Source of the DNA: Pseudomonas sp. H1h
Lineage (GTDB): Bacteria > Pseudomonadota > Gammaproteobacteria > Pseudomonadales > Pseudomonadaceae
Direction: 5' to 3'
DNA: 64,000 nucleotides
Assembly (NCBI RefSeq): GCF_000633255.1
Contig: NZ_AYMJ01000011.1
Location: 204,673 to 268,672 of the forward strand
In this document: piece by piece, positions 33,672-40,814 of the stretch
Layout: each line of letters opens with the position of its first letter
Numbering within the stretch: position 1 is the first letter of the stretch
The notes under the pieces: generated by a model
Database searches by the model: none
Told to the model about the DNA's origin: nothing
What the model saw: only the letters and a program-made list of their open reading frames with translations
Translations under genes and position numbers: made by a program

Positions 33672-34462
33672 GCAGCACCTCGCAAGGCTTTGTCGTGAGT
33701 GAACAGGCCGTTCCAGTTCTTCTTCATGGGCAGCTCGCCGGCCAGGTATAGGTCGTACAGGCGCACGGCCCCCTTCTTCAGCAGAACTGGCGTAAAGGCA
33801 ATGAACGATTCTTTGCCATGGGGAGTGACTTCGTTCTGATGCTCAGTCATGTACTTGTCGCGGGCGTAGGACGCCACACGGAAGCGCAGGCCGGATTTGC
33901 TCTCGTTGTAGAGCCAGTTCCGGCCCTCGAGGAATTTGCCCACCTGCATGACGTTGACCCCATTGAGGCCCTTGCAGAATTGGGTATGGCTCATCCCTTC
34001 CTTGAAGAGGTTCTCCATGGAGTGGATTTTTGTGGCTTGCTCGCGGTTCTCGATCCGAAGAACTGCTGTTTGCTCGATCTGATCGGCATAAAGCCTTAGA
34101 GCTTCCGCGTAGGACGGCATGGCCACAGGCTGCGCGACTTTCGACTCCAGCTCCTGCCATCGGTCAATGACGCGAGCCCTGTGCTCGTCACTGTATCCAG
34201 CGACCACCAAGTGAGTGTCGCGCTCGATGAGGTCGTAAACTTCAGTCGGGCGGCCGCCTGTAGCCTCCTTACGGCTTTTACGAGTTGATCGTAAAAGCCC
34301 TTTCGCGAAGAGGCGCTCAATAGTCGCGATCATGTCGTTGTGGCGAGCCTCCACCAGATCTGCGATCTCGCGAGACGACATGGTTTGCGACACGTTTTCA
34401 GAATTCGAAAAACGTGTCGCGACATTGTTGGGGGTATTGCTTGAAGTAGGTTGGCTATGCAT
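33668..34462 (-). CDS. Rha-family regulator with KilAC-like C terminus
   Basis: A 264-residue protein. Residues about 28-110 match the phage regulatory protein Rha (TMSSREIADLVEARHNDMIATIERL; GRPTEVYDLIERDTHLVVAGYS). The C-terminal 120 residues resemble the KilAC antirepressor domain (MSHTQFCKGLNGVNVMQVGKFLEGRNWLYNE). Rha proteins interfere with host growth or phage regulation. The start MHSQPTSS at 34462 follows GAGG. The N-terminal tail is coded by repeat element B. Confidence 0.82.
   Translation of the reverse strand: MHSQPTSSNTPNNVATRFSNSENVSQTMSSREIADLVEARHNDMIATIERLFAKGLLRSTRKSRKEATGGRPTEVYDLIERDTHLVVAGYSDEHRARVIDRWQELESKVAQPVAMPSYAEALRLYADQIEQTAVLRIENREQATKIHSMENLFKEGMSHTQFCKGLNGVNVMQVGKFLEGRNWLYNESKSGLRFRVASYARDKYMTEHQNEVTPHGKESFIAFTPVLLKKGAVRLYDLYLAGELPMKKNWNGLFTHDKALRGAA
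34385..34424 (-). repeat. 40-nt repeat element, copy B
   Basis: On the minus strand TGTCGCGACAC, 18 nt, ACGTGTCGCAA: arms identical to copy A. In this copy the inner sequence is itself near-palindromic (CGACACGTTTT and AAAACGTGTCG around TCGAATTC). It encodes VATRFSNSENVSQ of the Rha protein. Confidence 0.7.
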
Positions 34463-34491
34463 AATCGGCCTCATCAAGTGTTAATGAATTA

Positions 34492-34516
34492 GCCGGGGCG
34501 CAATCCCGGCTTTTTT
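34492..34516 (+). terminator. hairpin with T-tract, plus strand
   Basis: AGCCGGG, loop, CCCGGCT, TTTTTT, lying between the CII-like and Rha genes. Its T-tract is on the plus strand, so it would stop antisense transcription rather than the pR operon. Confidence 0.5.
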
Positions 34517-34527
34517 GTGCCCGGAAT

Positions 34528-34950
34528 TCAGGCGGCCTTCACCGAGGCATCCATCACGTCTAGGCTCCGCCGAACGTGGTTGATCTCCTGGCGGATCAAG
34601 TTTTTCTCGAAAGAACTGACGTGGTTGTCATCTAGCGCCTGGTGAACCGCGATGGTCAGATCGGCGACCTCTTTGCCGACGTTGATCAGTGATTTGGTCA
34701 ACGCTTGCGGCTCCGGCGCAGCTTTCGCAACGAGGTCGAAACCAAATTCACTCGCCAGTGCAGCCAGAGGGCGCATGTCGCCGGTGTGCAACAGAATCCC
34801 GAACAAATGCTCCACGGTCAGGTGGTGTGCGTCGTTGTCCGGATTGGCGCGCTGAAGCAGGCCAACGTGAGGAACGCCCATCTTTGCAGCAAGGGTCTTA
34901 GCTTCGTTATCGAGGACAGCGCTCTGGCAGGCCCGCAGAAAATCTTCCAT
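34528..34950 (-). CDS. CII-like phage regulatory protein
   Basis: A 140-residue protein of the phage regulatory protein CII group seen in Pseudomonas phages (MEDFLRACQSAVLDNEAKTLAAKMGVPHVGLLQRANPDN; HLTVEHLFGILLHTGDMRPLAALASEFGFDL). It is the second gene after cro. It probably controls the lysis-lysogeny choice by activating repressor or integrase transcription. The start is ATG at 34950. Confidence 0.75.
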   Translation of the reverse strand: MEDFLRACQSAVLDNEAKTLAAKMGVPHVGLLQRANPDNDAHHLTVEHLFGILLHTGDMRPLAALASEFGFDLVAKAAPEPQALTKSLINVGKEVADLTIAVHQALDDNHVSSFEKNLIRQEINHVRRSLDVMDASVKAA

Positions 34951-35030
34951 TCGTAAAATCTCAAATTTGTTTCCGTGGCGCCCTGCCGGTGCGTGGGCGA
35001 TTATTCGTTCGGGCAGTAGCAATGACTGCC

Positions 35031-35234
35031 TCAGGCTGCTGTGCGCTTTGGGCGCGCCGGGATCGGACGAATCTCATTCGCCTCAATACGGCCGTCGTCA
35101 TAAAGGGTGATTTCGATGCTTCTGCCGGCTCGAACCATTTGCGAGATCGCGCTCTGGTTCACGCCGAGAGCAGCAGCAAGCGCGGCTTGAGTGCCGTGCT
35201 CTTCTAGGTATTTGCTCAAAGGGATCTTTTTCAT
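35031..35234 (-). CDS. cro: Cro-like repressor
   Basis: A 67-residue protein with a helix-turn-helix (TQAALAAALGVNQSAISQMVRAG) and basic C terminus, the size of lambda Cro. It is divergent from the CI-like repressor across the operator region. It should bind the TAGCAG/CTGCTA operators and shut down the repressor promoter during lytic growth. Confidence 0.88.
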   Translation of the reverse strand: MKKIPLSKYLEEHGTQAALAAALGVNQSAISQMVRAGRSIEITLYDDGRIEANEIRPIPARPKRTAA

Positions 35235-35264
35235 GGAATTTCCACGGCCTGATATCTGCCATGG

Positions 35265-35293
35265 ATAGTAGCAGTGCTGCTTTTTATCAGCAA
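35265..35293 (-). promoter_or_regulatory. pR promoter for cro
   Basis: Minus strand TTGCTG (35293-35288), 17 nt, TACTAT (35270-35265). Operator O1 lies between the two boxes, so repressor binding blocks it. Confidence 0.7.
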
Positions 35294-35336
35294 CAAAATA
35301 CTAGCAGCGCTGTTTGCTTAAATATCAGCTCTGCTA
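35269..35336. promoter_or_regulatory. immunity operators O1-O3 (OR-like)
   Basis: Three sites with half-site AGCAG around a 2-nt centre: AGCAG TG CTGCT (35270-35281), AGCAG CG CTGTT (35303-35314), ATCAG CT CTGCT (35324-35335). Consensus TAGCAG-CG-CTGCTA. They cover both the cro and the repressor promoter. Confidence 0.75.
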
Positions 35337-35340
35337 ATAC
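35313..35340 (+). promoter_or_regulatory. pRM-like promoter for the repressor
   Basis: TTTGCT, 16 nt, TAATAC. The expected start is only about 4 nt before the ATG at 35351, so the mRNA would be nearly leaderless, like lambda cI from pRM. O3 sits between the boxes and O2 touches the -35. Confidence 0.55.
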
Positions 35341-35350
35341 TCTTGTTCTT

Positions 35351-36139
35351 ATGAAAATACGTCGCCCCCTCACCCCCGAAGAAGTCGCCGAGAGCGCCAG
35401 GCTCAAAGCTATCTACGAACAGCGGAAATCAGCTGCTAAAGCGGCCGGGCGCAGCCTGACGCAGGCGGACGTTGCCGAAGCATGCGGATGGTCCGGGCAA
35501 AGCGCATTCAGCCAATACGCAACCGGCAAGGTGCCACTAAATGTTGAAGCGCTGCTGAAGCTAGCGAAGGCGCTCAACTTCGATGCAAGCGAGGTCAGCT
35601 CTCGACTGTTATCCACTGTCGCTAGCGTGCAGCAGGACCGCATACAGCCAAGCGTAAAATTAGGAAGCATCGAGACTTGGGACGACGAAACCCCGCTCGA
35701 TGACGATGAGGTCTACGTCCCCTTCCTTCATGAAGTCGAACTGGCGGCCGGATCTGGCAGATTTGCGATTGAGGAAAGTACCAACTCACGTCTACGCTTC
35801 AATAAGAAGGATCTGCGCCACAATGGCGTCCAGTTCAGCAACGCGAAGTGCGTGAAAGTTGGCGGGAACAGCATGATGCCCGTGTTGCGCGACGGCGCCA
35901 CTGTAGGCGTGAACGTGGGGAAAAACTCCCTGAGCGATATCGTCGACGGCGAGATGTACGCCATCAACCACAATGGCCAGCTTCGCGTGAAGCAGGTCTA
36001 CCGCATACCGACCGGACTTCGCCTGCGCAGCTTCAACCGTGATGAACATCCAGACGAGGACTACACGTTCCAGCAGATCCAGGAACAGCAGATCTCGATC
36101 CTGGGGCATGTGTTCTGGTGGGCAATGTATTCCAGATAA
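35351..36139 (+). CDS. cI: CI-like repressor with LexA/S24 peptidase domain
   Basis: A 262-residue protein. The N-terminal helix-turn-helix (SLTQADVAEACGWSGQSAFSQYATG) binds the operators. The C-terminal S24 domain has an Ala-Gly cleavage site (ELAAGSGRF), Ser nucleophile in GGNSMMPVLRDG and Lys in QLRVKQVYR, so RecA-stimulated self-cleavage should induce the prophage. The start MKIRRPL at 35351 has no ribosome binding site, consistent with leaderless mRNA; the longer frame from 35261 would cross the operators. Confidence 0.93.
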   Translation: MKIRRPLTPEEVAESARLKAIYEQRKSAAKAAGRSLTQADVAEACGWSGQSAFSQYATGKVPLNVEALLKLAKALNFDASEVSSRLLSTVASVQQDRIQPSVKLGSIETWDDETPLDDDEVYVPFLHEVELAAGSGRFAIEESTNSRLRFNKKDLRHNGVQFSNAKCVKVGGNSMMPVLRDGATVGVNVGKNSLSDIVDGEMYAINHNGQLRVKQVYRIPTGLRLRSFNRDEHPDEDYTFQQIQEQQISILGHVFWWAMYSR

Positions 36140-36211
36140 GCTGAGCACCTCTGTTACAGCCACCGGGACGTCGGGCAAGGAACTTTTATCATCATTGCAA
36201 AGGAGAGCGAT

Positions 36212-36553
36212 ATGCCGGTGGTGGCCGTTTTGAATGATGAGTCAGATTTAGATCGGATTGTCAGCATTTTAAAGGCTTACGGATGTGTGGTGGCTAACCA
36301 TCACAATCGCCCTGGGGCTTCAATCCTCACAAAGTCACTTCGAATTGCACTGGGTCCGAGATCAGATGAGGATGCTCTGCAGTGCCACGAGCTTCCCCTC
36401 CTGATCGACGGAGAGCCTTGGTGGACTAGCGTATTAATCATGCCTCCGCGCTATGACTTCGACCATTATGAAACCACGGCACTTGCAGCTCGAGCTCTGA
36501 TGGCTTCAAACGAAGCCGACGAGGAAGGTGTGTTTCTGTACCACGCTTCATAG
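36212..36553 (+). CDS. hypothetical protein downstream of repressor
   Basis: A 113-residue protein starting MPVVAVLNDESDLDRIVSILKAYG, with AAAGGAGAG upstream. Mixed alpha/beta, no membrane segment. It follows the repressor by 72 nt on the same strand, so it may be expressed in the lysogen, like lambda rex genes. No family recognised. Confidence 0.65.
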   Translation: MPVVAVLNDESDLDRIVSILKAYGCVVANHHNRPGASILTKSLRIALGPRSDEDALQCHELPLLIDGEPWWTSVLIMPPRYDFDHYETTALAARALMASNEADEEGVFLYHAS

Positions 36554-36567
36554 CCGCCGCTACCAGG

Positions 36568-36714
36568 TCATGCGGCAGGCTGCGACATCAACATCGCAAT
36601 CCAGCTTTCAAGCGCGGGAATGGGTTTCTTTCGAATAATTATTTCCATAAGCAAAAGCTGAGCGCAGCCTGAGCCAAGAAGCAGAATAGTCTCGCGCAGT
36701 ACCTTCCAGCTCAT
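36568..36714 (-). CDS. possible 48-residue protein
   Basis: Minus-strand frame MSWKVLRETILLLGSGCAQLL with a hydrophobic central segment. It has no clear ribosome binding site, so it may be a relic. The rest of the 618-nt gap 36554-37171 holds a terminator (36931) and a sigma-54-like promoter (37082) but no other gene that I can support. Confidence 0.25.
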   Translation of the reverse strand: MSWKVLRETILLLGSGCAQLLLMEIIIRKKPIPALESWIAMLMSQPAA

Positions 36715-36930
36715 GCACAGATCGGCGAACCGCCGGCTTATTCATGCTGGCCTGAATATTACGCGCCGCTCTCAAGCTCCTCGACCGAGAGCCCATCACC
36801 CTCTCTAACGGCGCCACCCATCATCACCGTCGACGCGCCGGCTCCTGAAACGGAAGGATTCCGCGGCAGTTCCTGTGCCGCACGCAAATAGCTTCCCGTC
36901 GGCTATTCTCAAAATTCCTCATGACTTGAT

Positions 36931-36960
36931 AGCCCACCTCCCCCTTGGCGGGCTTTTTTT
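36931..36960 (+). terminator. intrinsic terminator
   Basis: AGCCCACC, loop TCCCCCTT, GGCGGGCT, then seven T. It would end transcription from the repressor side. Confidence 0.75.
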
Positions 36961-37081
36961 GCACGCGATGACCGTCTTCTGCAAGGCGGATAAATAGGTA
37001 TCCGTGCAGACTGCATGCCCTCACCTCGCCATCAGTTCTCCGAAATGGTTGAAATCGTTGAGTCTTCTGCCATTGGGCACT

Positions 37082-37097
37082 TGGCACAGAAAATGCC
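37082..37097 (+). promoter_or_regulatory. candidate sigma-54 promoter upstream of hemerythrin
   Basis: TGGCACAGAAAATGC: GG and GC separated by 10 nt and close to TGGCAC-N5-TTGC. It is 76 nt upstream of the hemerythrin start. Confidence 0.4.
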
Positions 37098-37171
37098 CTA
37101 ACTAGTGGGAGAACGTGAACCGCAGTCGGAGAGCTGCTGACGCAAACCTGTGATAGTTGAGGCATACAAAA

Positions 37172-37648
37172 ATGAACGCAATTGACCTTCTCAAAGCCGA
37201 CCACGAAAAAGTAAAAAACATCCTGAGCCAGCTGAGCGAATCCACTGACCGCGCTCTAAAAAAACGCGTCGACCTGCTCGATAAGCTGGAGATGGAGATC
37301 ACCATCCATACCCAGCTGGAAGAGCAGATCCTCTACCCCGCATTCAAAGAGGCCGGTGGTAAGGAGCAAGACGAGATGTACTACGAGGCGAAGGAGGAGC
37401 ATCGCACAGTGGACTCCCTGGTGCTCCCAGATCTGAAAAGCACTGACCCTTCAACACCGGAGTTTGCCGGTCGCGTAAAAGTCGTTAAAGAGCTTCTGGA
37501 GCACCACATAGAAGAAGAGGAAACTGAAATGTTCCCTCAAGCCAAAAAGCTTTTGGGTAAGGCGAAGCTCAATGAGCTGGGAGAGCAGATGGAAGTGATG
37601 AAGGCTTCACTGAAGAAAAGCTTGAGCAAAGGGAACTTGGCGGCTTGA
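37172..37648 (+). CDS. hemerythrin HHE domain protein
   Basis: A 158-residue helical protein with the hemerythrin/HHE pattern of iron ligands: H in LLKADHEKVK, H and E in TIHTQLEEQILYP, H in AKEEHRTVD, and H/E in LLEHHIEEEETEMFP. Such proteins bind a di-iron centre and react with oxygen or NO. It looks like a host gene carried in the immunity region of the prophage. The start MNAIDLL at 37172 follows TTGAGG. Confidence 0.85.
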   Translation: MNAIDLLKADHEKVKNILSQLSESTDRALKKRVDLLDKLEMEITIHTQLEEQILYPAFKEAGGKEQDEMYYEAKEEHRTVDSLVLPDLKSTDPSTPEFAGRVKVVKELLEHHIEEEETEMFPQAKKLLGKAKLNELGEQMEVMKASLKKSLSKGNLAA

Positions 37649-37676
37649 AGATGTCGCTTGCTCTATTTGCCAAAGG

Positions 37677-37702
37677 AGCCCGGCCCAGAGCCGGGCTTCT
37701 TG
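37677..37702 (+). terminator. hairpin terminator after hemerythrin
   Basis: AGCCCGGC, CCAGA, GCCGGGCT followed by TCTTGT; the T-tract is weak. Confidence 0.55.
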
Positions 37703-37923
37703 TATCTGCCCGACTGCCTTCCGCCCTCGAGTCCTTCACTCGCATTTGCTAAGTTCTTTCCTCCCCTCATTAAAAGCTAACTGCCCTGAGCAGCAATGAC
37801 GAATGGAGCTCTTTGCACATCGTAAAATGAAGATTTCTTCATCATCGGTCAAAGCTGCTTTTGATCGAGAATTAAAGCACGGCAAATGTGTCTATTTGTT
37901 ACAAACAACAAGGACTTGCCGCA

Positions 37924-38343
37924 ATGAAATTTTCAAAACTCTGCCAAACGCTGTGCAATTGGTCGGGAAGCCCACGAACCTTCCTTGCTGCGGTGGTATT
38001 GATACTGATTTGGGCAAGCACCGGCCCGATGTTCCACTACAACGACACTTGGCAACTGATCATCAACACGTCAACAACGATCATCACGTTCCTGATGGTC
38101 TTTCTTATCCAAAACACCCAAAACCGCGACAATGACATCCTTCATCTTAAAATTGACGAGCTCATCCGCGCCAACAAGGAGGCCCAGAACGCGGCACTGA
38201 ATCTTGAGGCGATGGGAAATAAGGAGCTAAGAGATCTGAGGAAGGAATACACGACGATTGGGGAGAGCGAGACGATGTGCGTACAGCCGCTTCCTCTTCA
38301 AGACGCTACCGGGAACAGTTCACCTCCAACCATAACCCCTTGA
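37924..38343 (+). CDS. low-affinity iron permease family membrane protein
   Basis: A 139-residue protein with two membrane segments (residues about 18-36 and 44-64) and a helical tail, including WASTGPMFHYNDTWQLIINTSTTIITFLMVFLIQNTQNRD. This core is typical of the small bacterial proteins called low-affinity iron permease family. Actual iron transport by the bacterial members is not established to my knowledge. It starts at ATG 37924 with AAGGAC upstream. The gap to the hemerythrin gene is 275 nt. Confidence 0.75.
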   Translation: MKFSKLCQTLCNWSGSPRTFLAAVVLILIWASTGPMFHYNDTWQLIINTSTTIITFLMVFLIQNTQNRDNDILHLKIDELIRANKEAQNAALNLEAMGNKELRDLRKEYTTIGESETMCVQPLPLQDATGNSSPPTITP

Positions 38344-38490
38344 TCGTGGTTCGAGAGGGCAAGTGGATCCCCGCAATTCCTTTGTGGGTTCGCTTGACCC
38401 CCTCGGAGCCTGACCTACACTCTCCCCGCCGGCAGTAGGATAGTAGGTGTTTTCCGAACGCCCAATTCTGCAGTAAGGAGGGACATTCGG

Positions 38491-38526
38491 ATGACGAATT
38501 ACGAAATGGATTCCGGAAACCATTGA
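38491..38526 (+). CDS. possible 11-codon ORF with strong ribosome binding site
   Basis: TAAGGAGGG lies 8 nt before ATG; the frame reads MTNYEMDSGNH and stops. It lies 61 nt upstream of the cystatin-like gene and could be a leader peptide or a chance ORF. Confidence 0.3.
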   Translation: MTNYEMDSGNH

Positions 38527-38587
38527 ATAAACGGGGCGAACTCCGAAAAGCCAGACGAGTAGGAACTTAAATATGGAGATTTAATTC

Positions 38588-38857
38588 ATGACTGCTCAAG
38601 AACATCTTGTTGGTGGATGGACTCCCTATCACAAACTGACCCCTAAGGATCAGGAAGTATTCAAAGAAGCTTTGGCGGGTTTTGTAGGTGTGAACTACAC
38701 CCCCGAGGAAGTTTCGAGCCAAGTAGTCAATGGCACGAACTATCGCTATAAGTCGAAGGCGACGTTGCCGGGCTCACCAAGCAGCTGGCAAGCGATTGTG
38801 GAAATCTATGCGCCTATCAATGGCAAGCCGCACATCACCCAGATTCACAGGATCTAA
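38588..38857 (+). CDS. cystatin/stefin-like protein
   Basis: An 89-residue protein without signal peptide. It has the three cystatin landmarks in order: an N-terminal GG (VGGW), the loop motif QVVNG within SSQVVNGTNYRYKSKA, and a later hydrophobic hairpin. Eukaryotic stefins read SQVVAGTNYFIK at the same place. It would be an intracellular inhibitor of papain-like cysteine proteases, but the target is unknown. GGAG is 8 nt upstream, and a strong terminator follows. Confidence 0.7.
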   Translation: MTAQEHLVGGWTPYHKLTPKDQEVFKEALAGFVGVNYTPEEVSSQVVNGTNYRYKSKATLPGSPSSWQAIVEIYAPINGKPHITQIHRI

Positions 38858-38863
38858 AAGCAC

Positions 38864-38901
38864 CTTCGGGCGTTTACATTTGTAAGCGCCCGAAGTCTTT
38901 T
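38864..38901 (+). terminator. strong terminator after cystatin-like gene
   Basis: A 13-15 bp stem CTTCGGGCGTTTACA/TGTAAGCGCCCGAAG followed by TCTTTTAT. The stretch 38902-39112 holds no gene that I can support. Confidence 0.85.
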
Positions 38902-39112
38902 ATGCTCCCCATCAGGGCCATCGATTGCTCTCGCGTAGAAAACTCCCGCTTCCGACACCATCTCCCACCAGTCATCACCGTCAAAAAAGCCAGCGCGCAA
39001 GCTTCAGCAGTTCCAAGTCTGCGAAACCGAGGGGAAAATTTCCCAAGACGATATGGAAGGTATGCGCAAGGTCCTCGCCATGACAATGTGAAATCAGGCG
39101 CCCCTTACCTAG

Positions 39113-39134
39113 CCCGCCAAATGCGGGTTTTTTT
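39113..39134 (+). terminator. terminator just upstream of pL
   Basis: CCCGC CAAAT GCGGG then seven T. It protects the pL operon from readthrough. Confidence 0.8.
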
Positions 39135-39154
39135 ACGCCTAGAAAAAATATTAT

Positions 39155-39194
39155 TAGCAGCGCTATTTACTTTAAATAGCAGCGCTGCTACTTT
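39155..39194 (+). promoter_or_regulatory. OL-like operators and pL-like promoter
   Basis: Two sites match the cro/cI operators: AGCAG CG CTATT (39156-39167) and the perfect TAGCAGCGCTGCTA (39177-39190), centres 22 nt apart. A promoter TTTACT (39166-39171), 17 nt, TACTTT (39189-39194) runs through them, with the perfect operator between the boxes as at pR. Confidence 0.7.
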
Positions 39195-39317
39195 TATTCG
39201 CAAGTCAGGTAGCACTGGCCCAGCAGCGAAAGCCGCGCCGCTCTTTAACAACCCGCGCCATAAACGATTACCCGGCTCATGCTGGGAGGTCAGCCCCGGC
39301 CACACCTGTGGGGCGAG

Positions 39318-39566
39318 ATGAAGTCAGGTGAACAAAATCGCGCCGCCACTACTGGCGACCGGCGATCCGATAGCCCCGAAAGGCTACCAACGCGCAGAAC
39401 TGCGACGGCGGACGAGGTGTTGACCGAACTGGCGAATGACCTGGTAGGAGGCGCGATAACAGATTCAACAATTAGCGGACCCGATAGCCTCGGCTGGGAC
39501 CGCCGGACCTCATGCACCCTGCCCCACTCAATCAGGGCATTCAGAGCTGTAGCGTGCATGTTGTAA
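39318..39566 (+). CDS. possible first gene of the pL operon
   Basis: An 82-residue frame starting MKSGEQNRAATTGDRRSD, with an arginine-rich N-terminal third. It lies at the place of the antiterminator N. There is only a weak GGGGCGAG in front, and codon usage is not convincing, so it may be untranslated leader. No family recognised. Confidence 0.3.
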   Translation: MKSGEQNRAATTGDRRSDSPERLPTRRTATADEVLTELANDLVGGAITDSTISGPDSLGWDRRTSCTLPHSIRAFRAVACML

Positions 39567-39572
39567 GGACCT

Positions 39573-39845
39573 GTGATCCAAGGCGAACAGATGCTGTTTG
39601 ACGCCGTGGGGAGGAAGCTCGACGCCCACACCGACGTAGATAGGCCAGCCCTGCAATCAGCTGCGGGTAACTGGCCAACATCGCTGACGCAACAAACCCG
39701 GTCTGTCGCCAGTAGCGAGACCGGGCCACCCTCCCCGACACCACCCGAATGCACTCCCCTCCGCGCCCAACGGCAACCAGCGGAGCGGATGAGTGCATCC
39801 GAGTTTTGTTGGATCAACACCCCGCCATTCTGGAGGCGACGATGA
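39573..39845 (+). CDS. possible small protein / structured leader region
   Basis: A 90-codon frame from GTG at 39573 (AAGGA in front) whose stop overlaps the next start as ATGA, which favours translation. Yet the DNA can form two large hairpins: CCCGGTCT/AGACCGGG (about 39696-39727) and ATGCACTC/GAGTGCAT with inner CCGC/GCGG (about 39762-39812). Either a coupled small gene or a structured pL leader. Confidence 0.35.
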   Translation: MIQGEQMLFDAVGRKLDAHTDVDRPALQSAAGNWPTSLTQQTRSVASSETGPPSPTPPECTPLRAQRQPAERMSASEFCWINTPPFWRRR

Positions 39846-40279
39846 GCGCAGCAATGAATATCTGTCAGTCCATGCACGATGCGCAGTTGCCTCCGGCGGT
39901 GAGCGAGTCGGAAGAACAGCTGGAATGGCTGGAAAGCGCCGCTGAGCAGTTGGTGTGCGGATCGGATGTGAAATGGAAGCGTCGGCTTGGCCCGGTGCAG
40001 AAGGTCACGAAGGCGCAGTATGCCGAACACCTGCAATTGCATCTGAACCAGCGCCAGATCGATGGTCTGGATGATCGCGACTCTTTCGCCAACCTGGTGC
40101 TGGCCGTGGTGGTTGGCAGCTCTGCCGAGGCGCTGACGCACGCCAAGCATCTATTAGGGAGTAATAGCCCGGTCACCCAACTTGAGGCGATCGCTGCGAA
40201 CTTCCTCAGCTTGCACGCCGCTGACGCGGTGGCTGCCGAGCGCGAAGCGGCAGAGGACGACGTGGACGCGGATCTGTGA
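39842..40279 (+). CDS. hypothetical phage protein
   Basis: A 145-residue acidic helical protein, start ATG at 39842 with GGAGG upstream. It is the first solid gene of the pL operon and overlaps the next by 4 nt (GTGA). No family recognised. Confidence 0.7.
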   Translation: MSAAMNICQSMHDAQLPPAVSESEEQLEWLESAAEQLVCGSDVKWKRRLGPVQKVTKAQYAEHLQLHLNQRQIDGLDDRDSFANLVLAVVVGSSAEALTHAKHLLGSNSPVTQLEAIAANFLSLHAADAVAAEREAAEDDVDADL

Positions 40280-40467
40280 GCCCTCACATCCTGATCGACC
40301 AAGCCCTCGATGGCGTGTCGGCACCCGCTGGCGAAGAAGACATCAGTCTGCTGGTTCAGGGGCTGATTACCCGCCTCTTCACTGACGGCGCGATCACCAT
40401 CGACGAGTTCAACCACTACTGCAAACGCCTGCGTGACAACTGTCAGCGGCGCAAGGAGGAAGCATGA
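40276..40467 (+). CDS. small hypothetical protein
   Basis: A 63-residue protein with GTG start, overlapping both neighbours by 4 nt. Mostly helical (LLVQGLITRLFTDGAITIDEFNHYCKRL). The coupling supports expression; function unknown. Confidence 0.65.
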   Translation: MSPHILIDQALDGVSAPAGEEDISLLVQGLITRLFTDGAITIDEFNHYCKRLRDNCQRRKEEA

Positions 40468-40658
40468 GTACGGCACCGGTCAAATCGCTCATCGACGAGC
40501 AACTCGAGGACATCGAACACAAGATCGCCCTGCTCGGCTTCGGCCTTCCCTTCAACGAGGTGATCGGCCGCAAGCGCGAGGACTTGGTCGTCAATCTGCC
40601 GCAGCGCCTGGCGCCGTCCATGAAGGGCAAGCGGATCGCGGTGAGAGTTCGGCCGTGA
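40464..40658 (+). CDS. small hypothetical protein
   Basis: A 64-residue protein (MSTAPVKSLIDEQLEDIEHK) with AGGAGG upstream, overlapping both neighbours (ATGA, GTGA). Basic C terminus. Function unknown. Confidence 0.65.
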   Translation: MSTAPVKSLIDEQLEDIEHKIALLGFGLPFNEVIGRKREDLVVNLPQRLAPSMKGKRIAVRVRP

Positions 40659-40771
40659 CCGGTCGCAAATGGGCGCGCCGCCTGATCATCTGGCGCGGCG
40701 CGTTCTCTTCCCTCGGAGTTTTCACCTTATTGATGCTGCTCAGCGCCCTCGCCGATCACATCACTCAATAA
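40655..40771 (+). CDS. 38-residue single-TM protein
   Basis: GTG start coupled to the preceding stop (GTGA). A basic N terminus (TGRKWARRLIIW) precedes one membrane helix (SLGVFTLLMLLSALA). A short inner-membrane peptide in an early operon; role unknown. Confidence 0.5.
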   Translation: MTGRKWARRLIIWRGAFSSLGVFTLLMLLSALADHITQ

Positions 40772-40814
40772 ACCCATCTTTCAAAGCTGCGCACATGCGC
40801 GGCGGGAGATCGTC

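Noticed and set aside
36824..37204. 126-codon minus-strand frame upstream of hemerythrin
   Set aside because: It crosses the terminator at 36931 and overlaps the hemerythrin start; no plausible start signal or protein pattern.
39290..40150. 286-codon minus-strand frame over the start of the pL operon
   Set aside because: It is the shadow of the plus-strand gene at 39842, which has GGAGG and coupled neighbours; the antisense frame has no ribosome binding site and crosses two hairpins.
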